NCBI GenBank assembly: GCA_004020365.1
Contig: SAQR01000002.1
Span: forward strand, 124,001-188,000
DNA: 64,000 bases
Source: Mesorhizobium sp.
Lineage (GTDB): Bacteria > Pseudomonadota > Alphaproteobacteria > Rhizobiales > Rhizobiaceae
Direction of reading: 5' to 3'
In this document: in pieces, positions 25,376 through 33,410 of the stretch
Position numbering within the stretch: the stretch's first letter is position 1
Layout: each line of letters begins with the position of its first letter
Made by a program: the position numbers and the translations under genes
The notes under the pieces: generated by a model
The model's database searches: none
What the model saw: only the letters and a program-made list of their open reading frames with translations
Told to the model about the DNA's origin: nothing

Positions 25376-26131
25376 ATGTACGACTTTCGAAAAAGATGTG
25401 TCTCGCTCGATCGCCTCATCGGCACCTTCTGCGCCATCCCGCATCCGGTGGCGATCGAAGTTGCGGCCGCAAGCGGCGTCGATTTCCTGTGCATTGACTG
25501 GGAGCATTCGCAGATTGGCCGCGAACGGATCGAGGATCTGGTCCGCGCCGCCGATGTCCACAAGGTTCCCGCGATGGTGCGCGTGCCGGGCCATACGCCG
25601 GAGTGGATTGCGGCCGCGCTCGACGCCGGCGCGTCGGGCGTCCTGGTGCCGCGCATCTCAACGGCCGAGCAAGCGCGAATGGCGGTCATGGCCTGCCGTT
25701 ATCCGCCTGTCGGCGCACGTGGTGTCGGCCCAGGCCGCGCCGCCGGTTATGGCTACAGGATCCCTGACTACCTCAAGTCGGCTAACGATATCCTGACCGT
25801 CGCCATTCAGGTCGAGACGGCCGAGGGTCTCGCCAATATCGACGACATCGTCCAGGTCGACGGCGTCGACGTGATCTTCATTGGTCCAGGCGACCTGTCG
25901 GTTTCGATCGACGCCATGGGGCCAGGCGGCCAGGACAAGCTCAATGCCGCGATCATCAGTATCGCGGCTGCGGCGCGCGCTGCCGGCAAGGCCGTCGGCA
26001 TCTTTCGCCCCTCGGCAGATGATATCGGCAAATGGTCGAAGCACGAGATCAGCTTTTACATGCTGGCGAGCGACACGATGTTTCTTGGCGCCGGCCTTAC
26101 GGCCGGTGCCGCCTCCGCGCGCAGCGCCTGA
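25376..26131 (+). CDS. HpcH/HpaI aldolase family protein
   Basis: A 251-residue class II pyruvate aldolase. Family signs are LIGTFCAIPHPVAIEVAAASG, FLCIDWEHSQIG (substrate/His), VRVPGHTPEWIAAALDAGASGVLVPRI, QVETAEGLANI (metal-binding Glu) and FIGPGDLSVS (metal-binding Asp). Such enzymes cleave 4-hydroxy-2-oxoacids to pyruvate or oxaloacetate and an aldehyde. It sits between the EthD-like and hydroxyacid dehydrogenase genes, suggesting the pathway ends in a C-C cleavage. Confidence 0.9.
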   Translation: MYDFRKRCVSLDRLIGTFCAIPHPVAIEVAAASGVDFLCIDWEHSQIGRERIEDLVRAADVHKVPAMVRVPGHTPEWIAAALDAGASGVLVPRISTAEQARMAVMACRYPPVGARGVGPGRAAGYGYRIPDYLKSANDILTVAIQVETAEGLANIDDIVQVDGVDVIFIGPGDLSVSIDAMGPGGQDKLNAAIISIAAAARAAGKAVGIFRPSADDIGKWSKHEISFYMLASDTMFLGAGLTAGAASARSA

Positions 26132-26146
26132 TAGCAAGAGATTGGC

Positions 26147-27103
26147 ATGAAGATAATCAAGACCGACGGCGTGTTGTCAGTCGAGGAAGAGCAACTGCGC
26201 TACCTCGACGGCTTGAACGCCGAGTTTGTCGAAAAGACACTCCTCACAGAGGATGCCCTGATCGAACAGTGCCGTGACGCCGATGCCTTGATGGTGCTGC
26301 GGGAGCCGATCACGGCCCGCGTGCTGGCGGAACTGAAGAACCTCAAGGTCGTCGGGCGGTTCGGGGTAGGGCTCGACTCGATCGACGTCGGGGCCGCCAG
26401 TCGTGCCGGTGTTCAGGTAACCTATGTGCCGGACGCCAATCTGGCAGAGGTCAGCACGCATGCGATGGCGCTGATCCTGGCCCTGACGCGCAGGCTGAAA
26501 CAGTTCGACGGCGCAGTGCGCGCCGGCCGCTGGGCTGCAATGACCGATGGTGCCGGCATCACGCGGCCGGACAGGCAGGTTCTCGGGCTGATCGGCTTCG
26601 GACAGATCGGACGCCTGACTGCGGAGCGGGCACGGGTCTTCGGCTATCATATCATCGCGTACGACCCGCATATGCCGGCGGAGCGCATCACCGCCGCTGG
26701 CGCTGAACCGGTCGGTTTCGATGAGCTGCTTGCCAGGGCCGATATCGTCTCGCTGCACGTTCCCGCGACACCGGAGACCAGAAACATCATGTCTGCCGAC
26801 GCCCTGTCGCGCATGAAGCAAGGGGCGATGCTCATCAACGTGTCCCGTGGCGGTCTGGTCGACGAAGCCGCGCTGGCCGATTTGATCCGGCGTCGCCATT
26901 TGGGCGGCGCCGGCATCGATACATTCGAGCAGGAGCCGCCTTCGCCCAACAATCCGCTGCTGGCTCTGGACGCCGTCCTGGTCAGTCCGCACGCGGCGCA
27001 TTACTCTACGCAGTCTTACGCCGAGGTTCGCAATAAGGTGTTTGCCGATGTCGCATCGGTCCTGCGCGGCGGCAAGCCGGCATATCCGGTCAACCGGATA
27101 TGA
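26147..27103 (+). CDS. D-2-hydroxyacid dehydrogenase (phosphoglycerate-dehydrogenase family)
   Basis: A 318-residue NAD-dependent dehydrogenase. The nucleotide loop is LGLIGFGQIGRLTAERARVFG (near residue 145-165) with the following Asp in IIAYDPHM; the catalytic Arg is in INVSRGGLVDE, the Glu in DTFEQEPP and the acid/base His in VSPHAAHYS. It reduces a 2-keto acid or oxidises a D-2-hydroxy acid made in the preceding steps. It closes the plus-strand operon and converges on the MaoC gene 21 bases away. Confidence 0.92.
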   Translation: MKIIKTDGVLSVEEEQLRYLDGLNAEFVEKTLLTEDALIEQCRDADALMVLREPITARVLAELKNLKVVGRFGVGLDSIDVGAASRAGVQVTYVPDANLAEVSTHAMALILALTRRLKQFDGAVRAGRWAAMTDGAGITRPDRQVLGLIGFGQIGRLTAERARVFGYHIIAYDPHMPAERITAAGAEPVGFDELLARADIVSLHVPATPETRNIMSADALSRMKQGAMLINVSRGGLVDEAALADLIRRRHLGGAGIDTFEQEPPSPNNPLLALDAVLVSPHAAHYSTQSYAEVRNKVFADVASVLRGGKPAYPVNRI

Positions 27104-27124
27104 CTTCTCGCGGCCGCAAGTAGC

Positions 27125-27583
27125 TCAGCCGCGCTTCGGCTTGTCGCGGCGCTCGACGATGTAGATGTGGTCGGCCACCAGCACCACATCGCCGTGCTGG
27201 TTGATCACCTCGCAGCGCTCGATGACGCGACCCGACTCCGGCCGTTTAGGGTCGTCTTGCTTGGCCGAGATGGTGGTGCGGGTCTTGATCGTGTCGCCGA
27301 TGAACACCGGCTTGATGAAGCGCAACCTGTCATAGCCATAGGAGAAGGCGACCGGGTTGATGACGCTTGCCGTCAGCCCGACGCCGACCGAGAACACCAG
27401 CGTGCCATGGGCGATGCGCTGGCCGAACGGCGTCGTCTTCATGAACTCGGCGTCCATGTGGTGAGGAAAAAAATCGCCGGTATGACCGGCGTGAACGACG
27501 AAATCGGTCTCGGTGATGGTGCGCCCGCTGGTCATGCGCGACGAGCCGATCTGGTAGTCTTCGAAATAGACAGTCTGCTCCAT
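27125..27583 (-). CDS. MaoC family dehydratase
   Basis: A 152-residue hot-dog-fold protein starting [13 protein letters not shown] at 27583, two bases after the stop of the Gfo/Idh gene. The hydratase motif is [21 protein letters not shown] (about residues 28-48) followed by [14 protein letters not shown]. MaoC proteins hydrate or dehydrate CoA esters (R-specific enoyl-CoA hydratase, mesaconyl-CoA hydratase). With the CaiB CoA-transferase in this island it suggests that a CoA ester appears in the pathway. It is the last gene of the rhaM/Gfo/MaoC operon. Confidence 0.9.
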   Translation of the reverse strand: MEQTVYFEDYQIGSSRMTSGRTITETDFVVHAGHTGDFFPHHMDAEFMKTTPFGQRIAHGTLVFSVGVGLTASVINPVAFSYGYDRLRFIKPVFIGDTIKTRTTISAKQDDPKRPESGRVIERCEVINQHGDVVLVADHIYIVERRDKPKRG

Positions 27584-27584
27584 G

Positions 27585-28661
27585 TCAGGGCCTCGCCGCG
27601 ATCGGTGTTGCCGGTGCCGCGCTCGATTGGTAGGCGGCTTCGACCAGCGCCATGGTGCTCCAGGCGTCCTCGACGGAACTGACAAGCTCGGCGTCTTCGC
27701 CTGATGCGTAGCGTTGGACATTGGCCATGCGGCCGACGAAGGCGTCCGGGAACCATTCGCCGACGAGCGGCACCGGTATCCAGTCGGAGCCGCCCGTCGG
27801 GTAGATTTCGAGAATATCAGGCTCGCCGCGCGGATAGTCGAGATTGAGCCCGAGCTTGAGATAGGCGGCGCCCTCGGTGCCGCAGATGCGGAACTCGCAG
27901 GCCTGGTGTTTTCGGCCAAATTTGTGGTCGTGATTGATCGACAGCGCACAGCGCACGCTATCGCCATAGTCGAGGATCGCGCTGGTGCGGGTTTGCGCAA
28001 CCTTGTGGCCGGGATGACCGAGGGTCTTGGCGTGAACGCCTCTGGGATCGCCGAGCAATTGCCGGATCAGATCGAGATAGTGGATCGAATGCATGGCGAT
28101 CTCGACGCGCGGCGCGTTCAGCAGGAATTCCCATAGTTGCCAGGGTGTCGCCAGTGCCAGCCATGCGTCGAAATCGACCAATTCGCCCAGCCAGCCCCCG
28201 GTGATCGCATCCTTGAGCGCCAGCATCATCGGCGCGAAGCGAAGCTGGAAATTCACCGCCGCCTTCAGGTTTTTGGAGCGGCAGATTTCTAGGATCTCAG
28301 TGGCCTCGGTCAGATCGCCGCCCATCGGTTTCTGGATCAGCGCTACGGCGCCGTCAGGCAACGCCCTGAGCACGCCGGCATGATGAGCCGGCGGCGTCGC
28401 CAGGTCGAAGACGACGTCCCTGATCGCAGCGGCCTGCTCGATCGACCGGTAAGCGGTGACGTCCCATTTGGCCGCTAGTTTTTCCGCCTTGGCCTGGTCG
28501 GGATCGAAAAGCCCGGCGACCGGAAAGCCGGCTTTCGCATAGGCCGGCAAATGCGCGTCGCCGACGATCGAGCCGGCGCCGAAAATCACGATCGGCCTCG
28601 GCTTCGATGGCTCCGCCCAGGACTGGGCGAGCGAGGCTGGGTCGAAAACGCCATCAGTCAT
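27585..28661 (-). CDS. Gfo/Idh/MocA family oxidoreductase
   Basis: A 358-residue NAD(P)-dependent sugar dehydrogenase. The Rossmann motif is [22 protein letters not shown] near residue 25; the E-K-P motif appears as IQKPMGGDL (Gln for Glu), and the later H-x-x-D active-site region as [16 protein letters not shown]. The ATG at 28661 (MTDGVFDP) overlaps the mutarotase stop by 8 bases. It likely oxidises the sugar whose anomer is presented by the mutarotase, giving a lactone for the nearby amidohydrolase. Confidence 0.9.
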   Translation of the reverse strand: MTDGVFDPASLAQSWAEPSKPRPIVIFGAGSIVGDAHLPAYAKAGFPVAGLFDPDQAKAEKLAAKWDVTAYRSIEQAAAIRDVVFDLATPPAHHAGVLRALPDGAVALIQKPMGGDLTEATEILEICRSKNLKAAVNFQLRFAPMMLALKDAITGGWLGELVDFDAWLALATPWQLWEFLLNAPRVEIAMHSIHYLDLIRQLLGDPRGVHAKTLGHPGHKVAQTRTSAILDYGDSVRCALSINHDHKFGRKHQACEFRICGTEGAAYLKLGLNLDYPRGEPDILEIYPTGGSDWIPVPLVGEWFPDAFVGRMANVQRYASGEDAELVSSVEDAWSTMALVEAAYQSSAAPATPIAARP

Positions 28662-28983
28662 GATGGAAGACTTCGTCCATCGACGCCCACCACTCGCCCT
28701 CCTTGCGGGTCGGCAGCGGCTCCTGGCAAGGCATGCACAGCGCCCACCATTCCTGCGTCCTGGGATCGGCGGCCATCTTGGCCATGTCGGCGGCATAGTC
28801 GGTGCCGTGATATTCGAAGGTGCTGAACAGCAGATGCTCCGGCTCCTTGAGGTAGATCGAGTAATTCTTGATGTTGCAGGCGGAAATCATCGTCAGCACG
28901 TCGGGCCAGACGGCTGCGTGAAGCCGCACATATTCGTCGACCTTTTCCGGCTTGAGGCCAAGCACCATTCCCATCCGCTGCAT
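28654..28983 (-). CDS. rhaM: L-rhamnose mutarotase family protein
   Basis: A 109-residue protein of the RhaM/FucM-like family (dimeric ferredoxin fold): MGMVLGLKPEKVDEYVRLHAAVWPDVL, then NYSIYLKEPEHLLFSTFEYHG and the tryptophan-rich end QEWWALCMPCQEPL. The His of RLHAAVWP and the C-terminal tryptophans are active-site features in RhaM. Which 6-deoxy sugar it interconverts (rhamnose, fucose or another) cannot be told. It is first gene of the minus operon, divergent from the IclR regulator. Confidence 0.9.
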   Translation of the reverse strand: MQRMGMVLGLKPEKVDEYVRLHAAVWPDVLTMISACNIKNYSIYLKEPEHLLFSTFEYHGTDYAADMAKMAADPRTQEWWALCMPCQEPLPTRKEGEWWASMDEVFHHD

Positions 28984-29044
28984 GTCCGGCTCCTACTTCA
29001 GGTTGTAATTGCGCGACGCTTCCGCCTTGCGGTGATCTTTGGCC

Positions 29045-29073
29045 ACTATTTACATACAAACAAATAATTTACA
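29045..29073. promoter_or_regulatory. AT-rich operator-like region between rhaM and iclR genes
   Basis: The 139-bp divergent region holds ACTATTTAC (29045-29053) and a 19-bp-spaced direct repeat of ATTTACA (29048-29054 and 29067-29073). The 9-mer ACTATTTAC recurs on the opposite strand at 33271-33279, upstream of the CaiB gene of the same island. It is a candidate binding site for the adjacent IclR protein. Confidence 0.45.
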
Positions 29074-29122
29074 CAATCGCCAGGCTGGTGGTCCCAAGGG
29101 ATGCTGACCACGAGGAGTGACT

Positions 29123-29914
29123 ATGGCGGAGGACGAGGACGATGACCGCTATCGCGCGCCGGCGCTGGACAAGGGGCTCGACATCCTGGAGCTTCTGGCT
29201 GGCGTCGATGGCGGCTTGACGCAGGCGGAAATCGCCAAAAAGCTCGACCGCAGCCCCAACGAGTTCTACCGCATGCTGGATCGGCTGGTGCGGCGCGGCT
29301 ACGTCACGCGGCTGGATGGCGACCGCTACTCGCTGACGCTCAAGCTGTTTGGCCTGGCGCAGCTGCACGCGCCGGTGCGGCGGCTGGCTTCCTATGCGAC
29401 ACCACTGATGCGAGAGCTTGCCGAGACCTCGCAGCAGGCAAACCAGCTTGTCGTCTTCGATCGCGGTTCTGCGGTGGTGATCGCTCAGCAGGAGGCGCCG
29501 GACTATTGGGGCATTTCGGTTCGCGTCGGCGCGCATGTCAGCCTGTTCGACACCGGCTCCGGACATGTGCTCCTGGCGTTCCGCTCGCCGCAAGAGCGGC
29601 GGATGATGATCTCCGAACATCTGCGCAGCACCCACAAGCCGCCTCAATCGCCGGACTTCTTTGCCCGTCTCGACCAGATCCGGCAACGCGGCTATGAAAT
29701 GATGGCATCGATGCAGACCGCCGGTGTATTCAACCTGTCGGCGCCTGTGCTTGGCTCGGACGGCAGGGCGATCGCCGCGCTGTCGATCCCCTACATAACA
29801 CTGATCAACGCACCCAGGGCGCCCGACATTACGAGGACGATAGAGCTGTTGCTGGCAGCGACCGAAAAGCTGTCGCAGCTGGCCGGAGCATCGGCCAAGC
29901 AGGCGACTGAATGA
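29123..29914 (+). CDS. IclR family transcriptional regulator
   Basis: A 263-residue regulator with an N-terminal winged helix-turn-helix (ALDKGLDILELLAGVDGGLTQAEIAKKL, residues about 12-40, then LVRRGYVTRL) and a C-terminal effector domain (LVVFDRGSAVVIAQQEAP, FDTGSGHVLLAF, and NLSAPVLGSDGRAIAALSIPY). GAGGAG is 5 bases before the ATG at 29123; a GTG two codons earlier overlaps that site. It is divergent from rhaM and followed by the lactonase-like gene. It most likely controls the sugar-acid island. Confidence 0.9.
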   Translation: MAEDEDDDRYRAPALDKGLDILELLAGVDGGLTQAEIAKKLDRSPNEFYRMLDRLVRRGYVTRLDGDRYSLTLKLFGLAQLHAPVRRLASYATPLMRELAETSQQANQLVVFDRGSAVVIAQQEAPDYWGISVRVGAHVSLFDTGSGHVLLAFRSPQERRMMISEHLRSTHKPPQSPDFFARLDQIRQRGYEMMASMQTAGVFNLSAPVLGSDGRAIAALSIPYITLINAPRAPDITRTIELLLAATEKLSQLAGASAKQATE

Positions 29915-29965
29915 ACAATTTCTGCGTGAGATGATTTTGAAACGCCGAAGGAGGAGCGCGCCGTC

Positions 29966-30802
29966 ATGATCTTCGATACCCATCTGCACCTGATCGACCA
30001 GTCGGCGCTGCGTTACCCCTGGCTCGCAGGCGTGCCGGCGCTGAACCGCGATTTCTCGTACGACGAATACGCCGTCCAGGCTCGCCGCGCCGGCATAGAG
30101 GGTGCATTGCATATGGAAGTCGATGTCGATCCAGCCGACATCGAGGCTGAGACCAGTTATGTGAAGGCGCTGTCGCAACAGAAGGACAGCTTGCTGCGCG
30201 GGGCAATCGCCTCCTGCCGTCCGGAAGAGCCGGGCTTTGCCGCCTATCTCGAGCGCCAGCGCGCCGATCCTTTCGTCAAGGGTTTTCGCCGTGTGCTCCA
30301 CGTCGTGCCGGACGAGCTTTCGGAAGGCGCGCTGTTTCGCGAAAACATCAAGCGGCTTGCCGGCACCAAACTGACCTTCGACCTCGTCGTGCTGCCGCAC
30401 CAGATCCCCAAGGCGATTGCGCTTGCCGACCTCGCGCCGGACGTGCAGTTCGTGCTCGACCATTGCGGCGTACCCGACATCAAGGGTGCTGGTGAGCATC
30501 CCTGGCGCGAGCATATGGCGGATATTGCGCGGCGCCCAAACGTCGTCGGCAAAATTTCCGGTGTGGTCGCCTATGCGGACTCTGGATCGTGGACTGTCGA
30601 AACGCTGAGTTCCTATGTGGAGCACACCATCGAATGCTTCGGCTGGGACCGCGTCGTGTGGGGCAGCGATTGGCCGGTCTGCACGCTAGGTGGCGGCCTT
30701 GCGACCTGGATTGCGGCAACGCATGCGCTGCTTGCCGGCACCAGCACCGATGAACGGCAAAGGCTGCTCTGTGGCAACGCCAAGCGGCTTTGGAGCTTGT
30801 AA
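29966..30802 (+). CDS. amidohydrolase family protein (L-fucono/rhamnono-lactonase-like)
   Basis: A 278-residue metal-dependent hydrolase of the amidohydrolase_2 group. The metal-binding H-x-H is in MIFDTHLHLIDQ, with later ligands in VLDHCGVPD and the catalytic Asp in VWGSDWPVC near the C-terminus. Family members hydrolyse sugar lactones or 2-pyrone-4,6-dicarboxylate. Beside a sugar dehydrogenase and mutarotase, lactone hydrolysis is the likely role. A clear GGAGGAG ribosome-binding site precedes the ATG. Confidence 0.88.
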   Translation: MIFDTHLHLIDQSALRYPWLAGVPALNRDFSYDEYAVQARRAGIEGALHMEVDVDPADIEAETSYVKALSQQKDSLLRGAIASCRPEEPGFAAYLERQRADPFVKGFRRVLHVVPDELSEGALFRENIKRLAGTKLTFDLVVLPHQIPKAIALADLAPDVQFVLDHCGVPDIKGAGEHPWREHMADIARRPNVVGKISGVVAYADSGSWTVETLSSYVEHTIECFGWDRVVWGSDWPVCTLGGGLATWIAATHALLAGTSTDERQRLLCGNAKRLWSL

Positions 30803-30859
30803 GCCACCTCAGCTTGTGGCGCTCGCGGCCATAGAGCGACACTGCTCCATCCAGTTTGT

Positions 30860-32011
30860 TCAGGCTCCTCCGGTGGCTGCGCCGGGTGTCGGGAAACTCT
30901 TCACGAACAGGCGGTTGAGATCGGCGACGACGCGGCCGGCATCGTGCTTTTCGGTCAAACCGAGATTGATGCGATCGGATGCGGCCTGCTGGAAGGCCAT
31001 GTAGCCATCATGGCGTGGCCTGACCCAGGCGGCCTCGAGCGTGGCGCGGGTGTCGATGTAGAAATTGCCGGCGGCTGCGTTGACGGCGGCATCGTCCCAG
31101 GCTGCGGCATGGCCGGGCTGGCCGCCGGCCGAAGCATAGGGGCCGCGCTGCACTTCGCCGCTGGCGACCCAGTAGGCAAAGTCGATGGCCGCCTTTTTGG
31201 CCTTCGAAAAGGCCGACACGGCAATGCCGGTTCCGCCGAGCGCCGACCCAACCGCACCGGCATCCCCGGCAGACGGAATGTCGGCGAAGGCAAGGCGGCT
31301 GCTGCGGAATCCGGCAATGGCATAGGAGACATAGCCGTAGACCAGCGGCGCGCAGGCGATCCGCGTGCCGGAGCTGGCCATCTCCTCCAGGACGTCGATC
31401 GGGTCCATGCCAAGGCAGGCCGGCGCCGCGATCTCGCGCATCATCTCGAAAACGCGGCCGCCCATGTCAGGGTTTATGTGGTCGCCAGGTTCTTCGACGG
31501 CGGGCCGGCCGAGATTGCCGGCAAGCGTGTAGAACATCATCAGCGAATGCGGCGGCCTCAGCGGCAGCAGCACGCGGCCTTGCCGCGCCAGATCGAGCAC
31601 CTCGGCCCAGTTCGCCGGCGCAGCATGAAGCATGTCGGACCGCCACGCCTGCACCTGGGCGGCCGTGTCGATCGGAAACGCCCACTGCCGGCCTTGCCAG
31701 TTGTAGCTCGGATAGGACCGGCCGACGCTGCCTGCCGCCAATGCCGCGCGTTCCGCTTCACGCCCCACAACGTCGAGTGGCGCCAAACAGTTCTCGGCGG
31801 TGATCTGGCCGACATGCGGATGATCGATGACGATCAGATCGTAGGCACGAGCCAGGTCCTCGATCGGAAACGATTCGAAATCCTGCAGCGAGCGCTTGTC
31901 CCATTCGATAGTGACGCCGGTCTCCTGCTTCCACAGTCCCGAACAGGCGACCATCGGGTCGTAGCCGCGCGGATGGCTCCAGGTCATGCCTTTGAGCGTC
32001 ACGTCGCTCAC
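30860..32011 (-). CDS. solute-binding-protein-like (family 1) protein without signal peptide
   Basis: A 383-residue protein with the fold pattern of carbohydrate ABC transporter binding proteins: TGVTIEWDKRSLQDF, DLARAYDLIVIDHPHVGQI, YPSYNWQGRQWAFPIDTAAQVQAWRSD and KKAAIDFAYWVASGEVQRGPYA. The N-terminus (MSDVTLKGMTWSHPRGYDP) is hydrophilic with no signal sequence, and no longer frame is available because its start overlaps the CaiB stop by 4 bases. No permease or ATPase lies nearby. It therefore appears to be a cytoplasmic descendant of a binding protein, coupled to a CoA-transferase. Its function is unknown. Confidence 0.8.
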   Translation of the reverse strand: MSDVTLKGMTWSHPRGYDPMVACSGLWKQETGVTIEWDKRSLQDFESFPIEDLARAYDLIVIDHPHVGQITAENCLAPLDVVGREAERAALAAGSVGRSYPSYNWQGRQWAFPIDTAAQVQAWRSDMLHAAPANWAEVLDLARQGRVLLPLRPPHSLMMFYTLAGNLGRPAVEEPGDHINPDMGGRVFEMMREIAAPACLGMDPIDVLEEMASSGTRIACAPLVYGYVSYAIAGFRSSRLAFADIPSAGDAGAVGSALGGTGIAVSAFSKAKKAAIDFAYWVASGEVQRGPYASAGGQPGHAAAWDDAAVNAAAGNFYIDTRATLEAAWVRPRHDGYMAFQQAASDRINLGLTEKHDAGRVVADLNRLFVKSFPTPGAATGGA

Positions 32012-33168
32012 AGTCCGAACTCCTCGCGGATTTTTGCGCTGTGTTCGCCGATGCGCGGCGCCGCGCGTTCGACCTTGGCGCGGATGCCATCGACCCTGAG
32101 CGGCGAACGCGTGGTGAGGATCGAGACGTCATCCTCGCGCGTCACTGTCTGCAGCATGTCGAGCACCTGAAAACCTTCGCTGGCCATCATTTCCGGCCAG
32201 CTCAGCACCTTGGCGCACCAGATGTCGGCTGGCTCGAGGATGGCAAGCCATTCGTCGACTGTCTTCGTCGCGGTTTTTTGCGCGATGATCGCCTTGATCT
32301 CGTCGCGGGCGCTGAACCAGGTCGACGGCTGATCGCGATAGGGCGCAAGCTGTTCGAGTTCCAAAAGGTCGGCCAGCTTCGGGATCGGCGTCATGGCGAT
32401 CGCCAGATAACCGTCCTTGGCCGGGTAGACGCCGTAAGGCGCCGACAGATAGGCATGGGCGCTGCGGAACGCTGATCGTCGCGGCAGGCGGCGTCCGTCA
32501 TTGAGATGCGTGGTCAGCACCTCGAACTGGAAATCGACCAGCGCTTCGAGCAGGCTGGTCTCGACATGGCTGCCGGTGCCGGTCACGCCGCGCCGCACCA
32601 GCGCGGCAAGGATGCCTTGCGCGGCGGCGGCGCCGGCCAGCATGTCGGCGATCGCCAGGCCGAACGGCACCGGACCCTGGTCCTCGTCGCCGTTCAGCCA
32701 CATCACGCCGGAACGCGCCTGCGCCAGCAGATCCTGCCCGGGCCGCTTGACCCAGGGGCCTTCCTCGCCATAGCCGCTGATCGAGGCATAGACCAGGCGC
32801 GGATTGATCTTGCGCACCGCCTCGTAGTCAAGGCCAAGGCGCTCGATGACACCGGGGCGGAAATTCTGGATCAGCACGTCGGCCTTGGCCAGCAGGCCGC
32901 GCAGCGCCGCTAGATCGGCCGCGTCCTTGAGGTCGATGGCGAAGCTTTCCTTGGCCCTGTTGATGGCGTGGAAGATGGTGGAATCGCCGCCGATCTCGGT
33001 GTCGCTGAGATAGAGCCGGCGCGACAGGTCACCGCCATCGGGGCGTTCGATCTTGATGACGCGGGCGCCGAGGTCGAGCAGCCGCAGCGAGCAGTAGGGC
33101 CCGGACAGGAACTGGCTCATGTCGACGACGACGAGCCCGCTCAGCGGCAATTCGGCAACGGCAGCCAT
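32008..33168 (-). CDS. CaiB/BaiF family CoA-transferase
   Basis: A 386-residue class III CoA-transferase. Typical pieces are LSGLVVVDMSQFLSGPYCSLRLLDLGARVIKIE, FAIDLKDAADLAALRGLLAKADVLIQNFRPGV and YASISGYGEEGPW; the nucleophilic Asp is in AIADMLAGAAAAQGILAAL near residue 170. It moves CoA between carboxylic acids. Together with MaoC it implies a CoA-dependent step for a branched or unsaturated acid in this island. It is first gene of a two-gene minus operon. Confidence 0.92.
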   Translation of the reverse strand: MAAVAELPLSGLVVVDMSQFLSGPYCSLRLLDLGARVIKIERPDGGDLSRRLYLSDTEIGGDSTIFHAINRAKESFAIDLKDAADLAALRGLLAKADVLIQNFRPGVIERLGLDYEAVRKINPRLVYASISGYGEEGPWVKRPGQDLLAQARSGVMWLNGDEDQGPVPFGLAIADMLAGAAAAQGILAALVRRGVTGTGSHVETSLLEALVDFQFEVLTTHLNDGRRLPRRSAFRSAHAYLSAPYGVYPAKDGYLAIAMTPIPKLADLLELEQLAPYRDQPSTWFSARDEIKAIIAQKTATKTVDEWLAILEPADIWCAKVLSWPEMMASEGFQVLDMLQTVTREDDVSILTTRSPLRVDGIRAKVERAAPRIGEHSAKIREEFGL

Positions 33169-33270
33169 CGCCTATTTCTCTATCTTGCCGGCGAAATCGG
33201 CCGGATGGCGGTGCTTCATAACTGGCGCGGCAGCGAAATGCACGATCGGTCCCCACGTCAATCTTCTTTG

Positions 33271-33279
33271 GTAAATAGT
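33271..33279 (-). promoter_or_regulatory. second copy of the ACTATTTAC motif upstream of the CaiB gene
   Basis: On the minus strand ACTATTTAC lies about 100 bases upstream of the CaiB start (33168), inside an AT-rich patch of the 242-bp region shared with the S10 peptidase gene. It is identical to 29045-29053 between rhaM and the IclR gene. This would place the CaiB operon in the same regulon, if the motif is real. Confidence 0.4.
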
Positions 33280-33410
33280 ATGTTCACATTTGGGGTTGTG
33301 TTTCAATGGCGAACAGGCGGAATTTCCAGTAACGAGGGCCTGCACGATCCTGTGATTTCGGCCGAGCCATCAGCGTGGTAGCTTCCTGTCGTTGCCGCTG
33401 CGGAGTCGTC

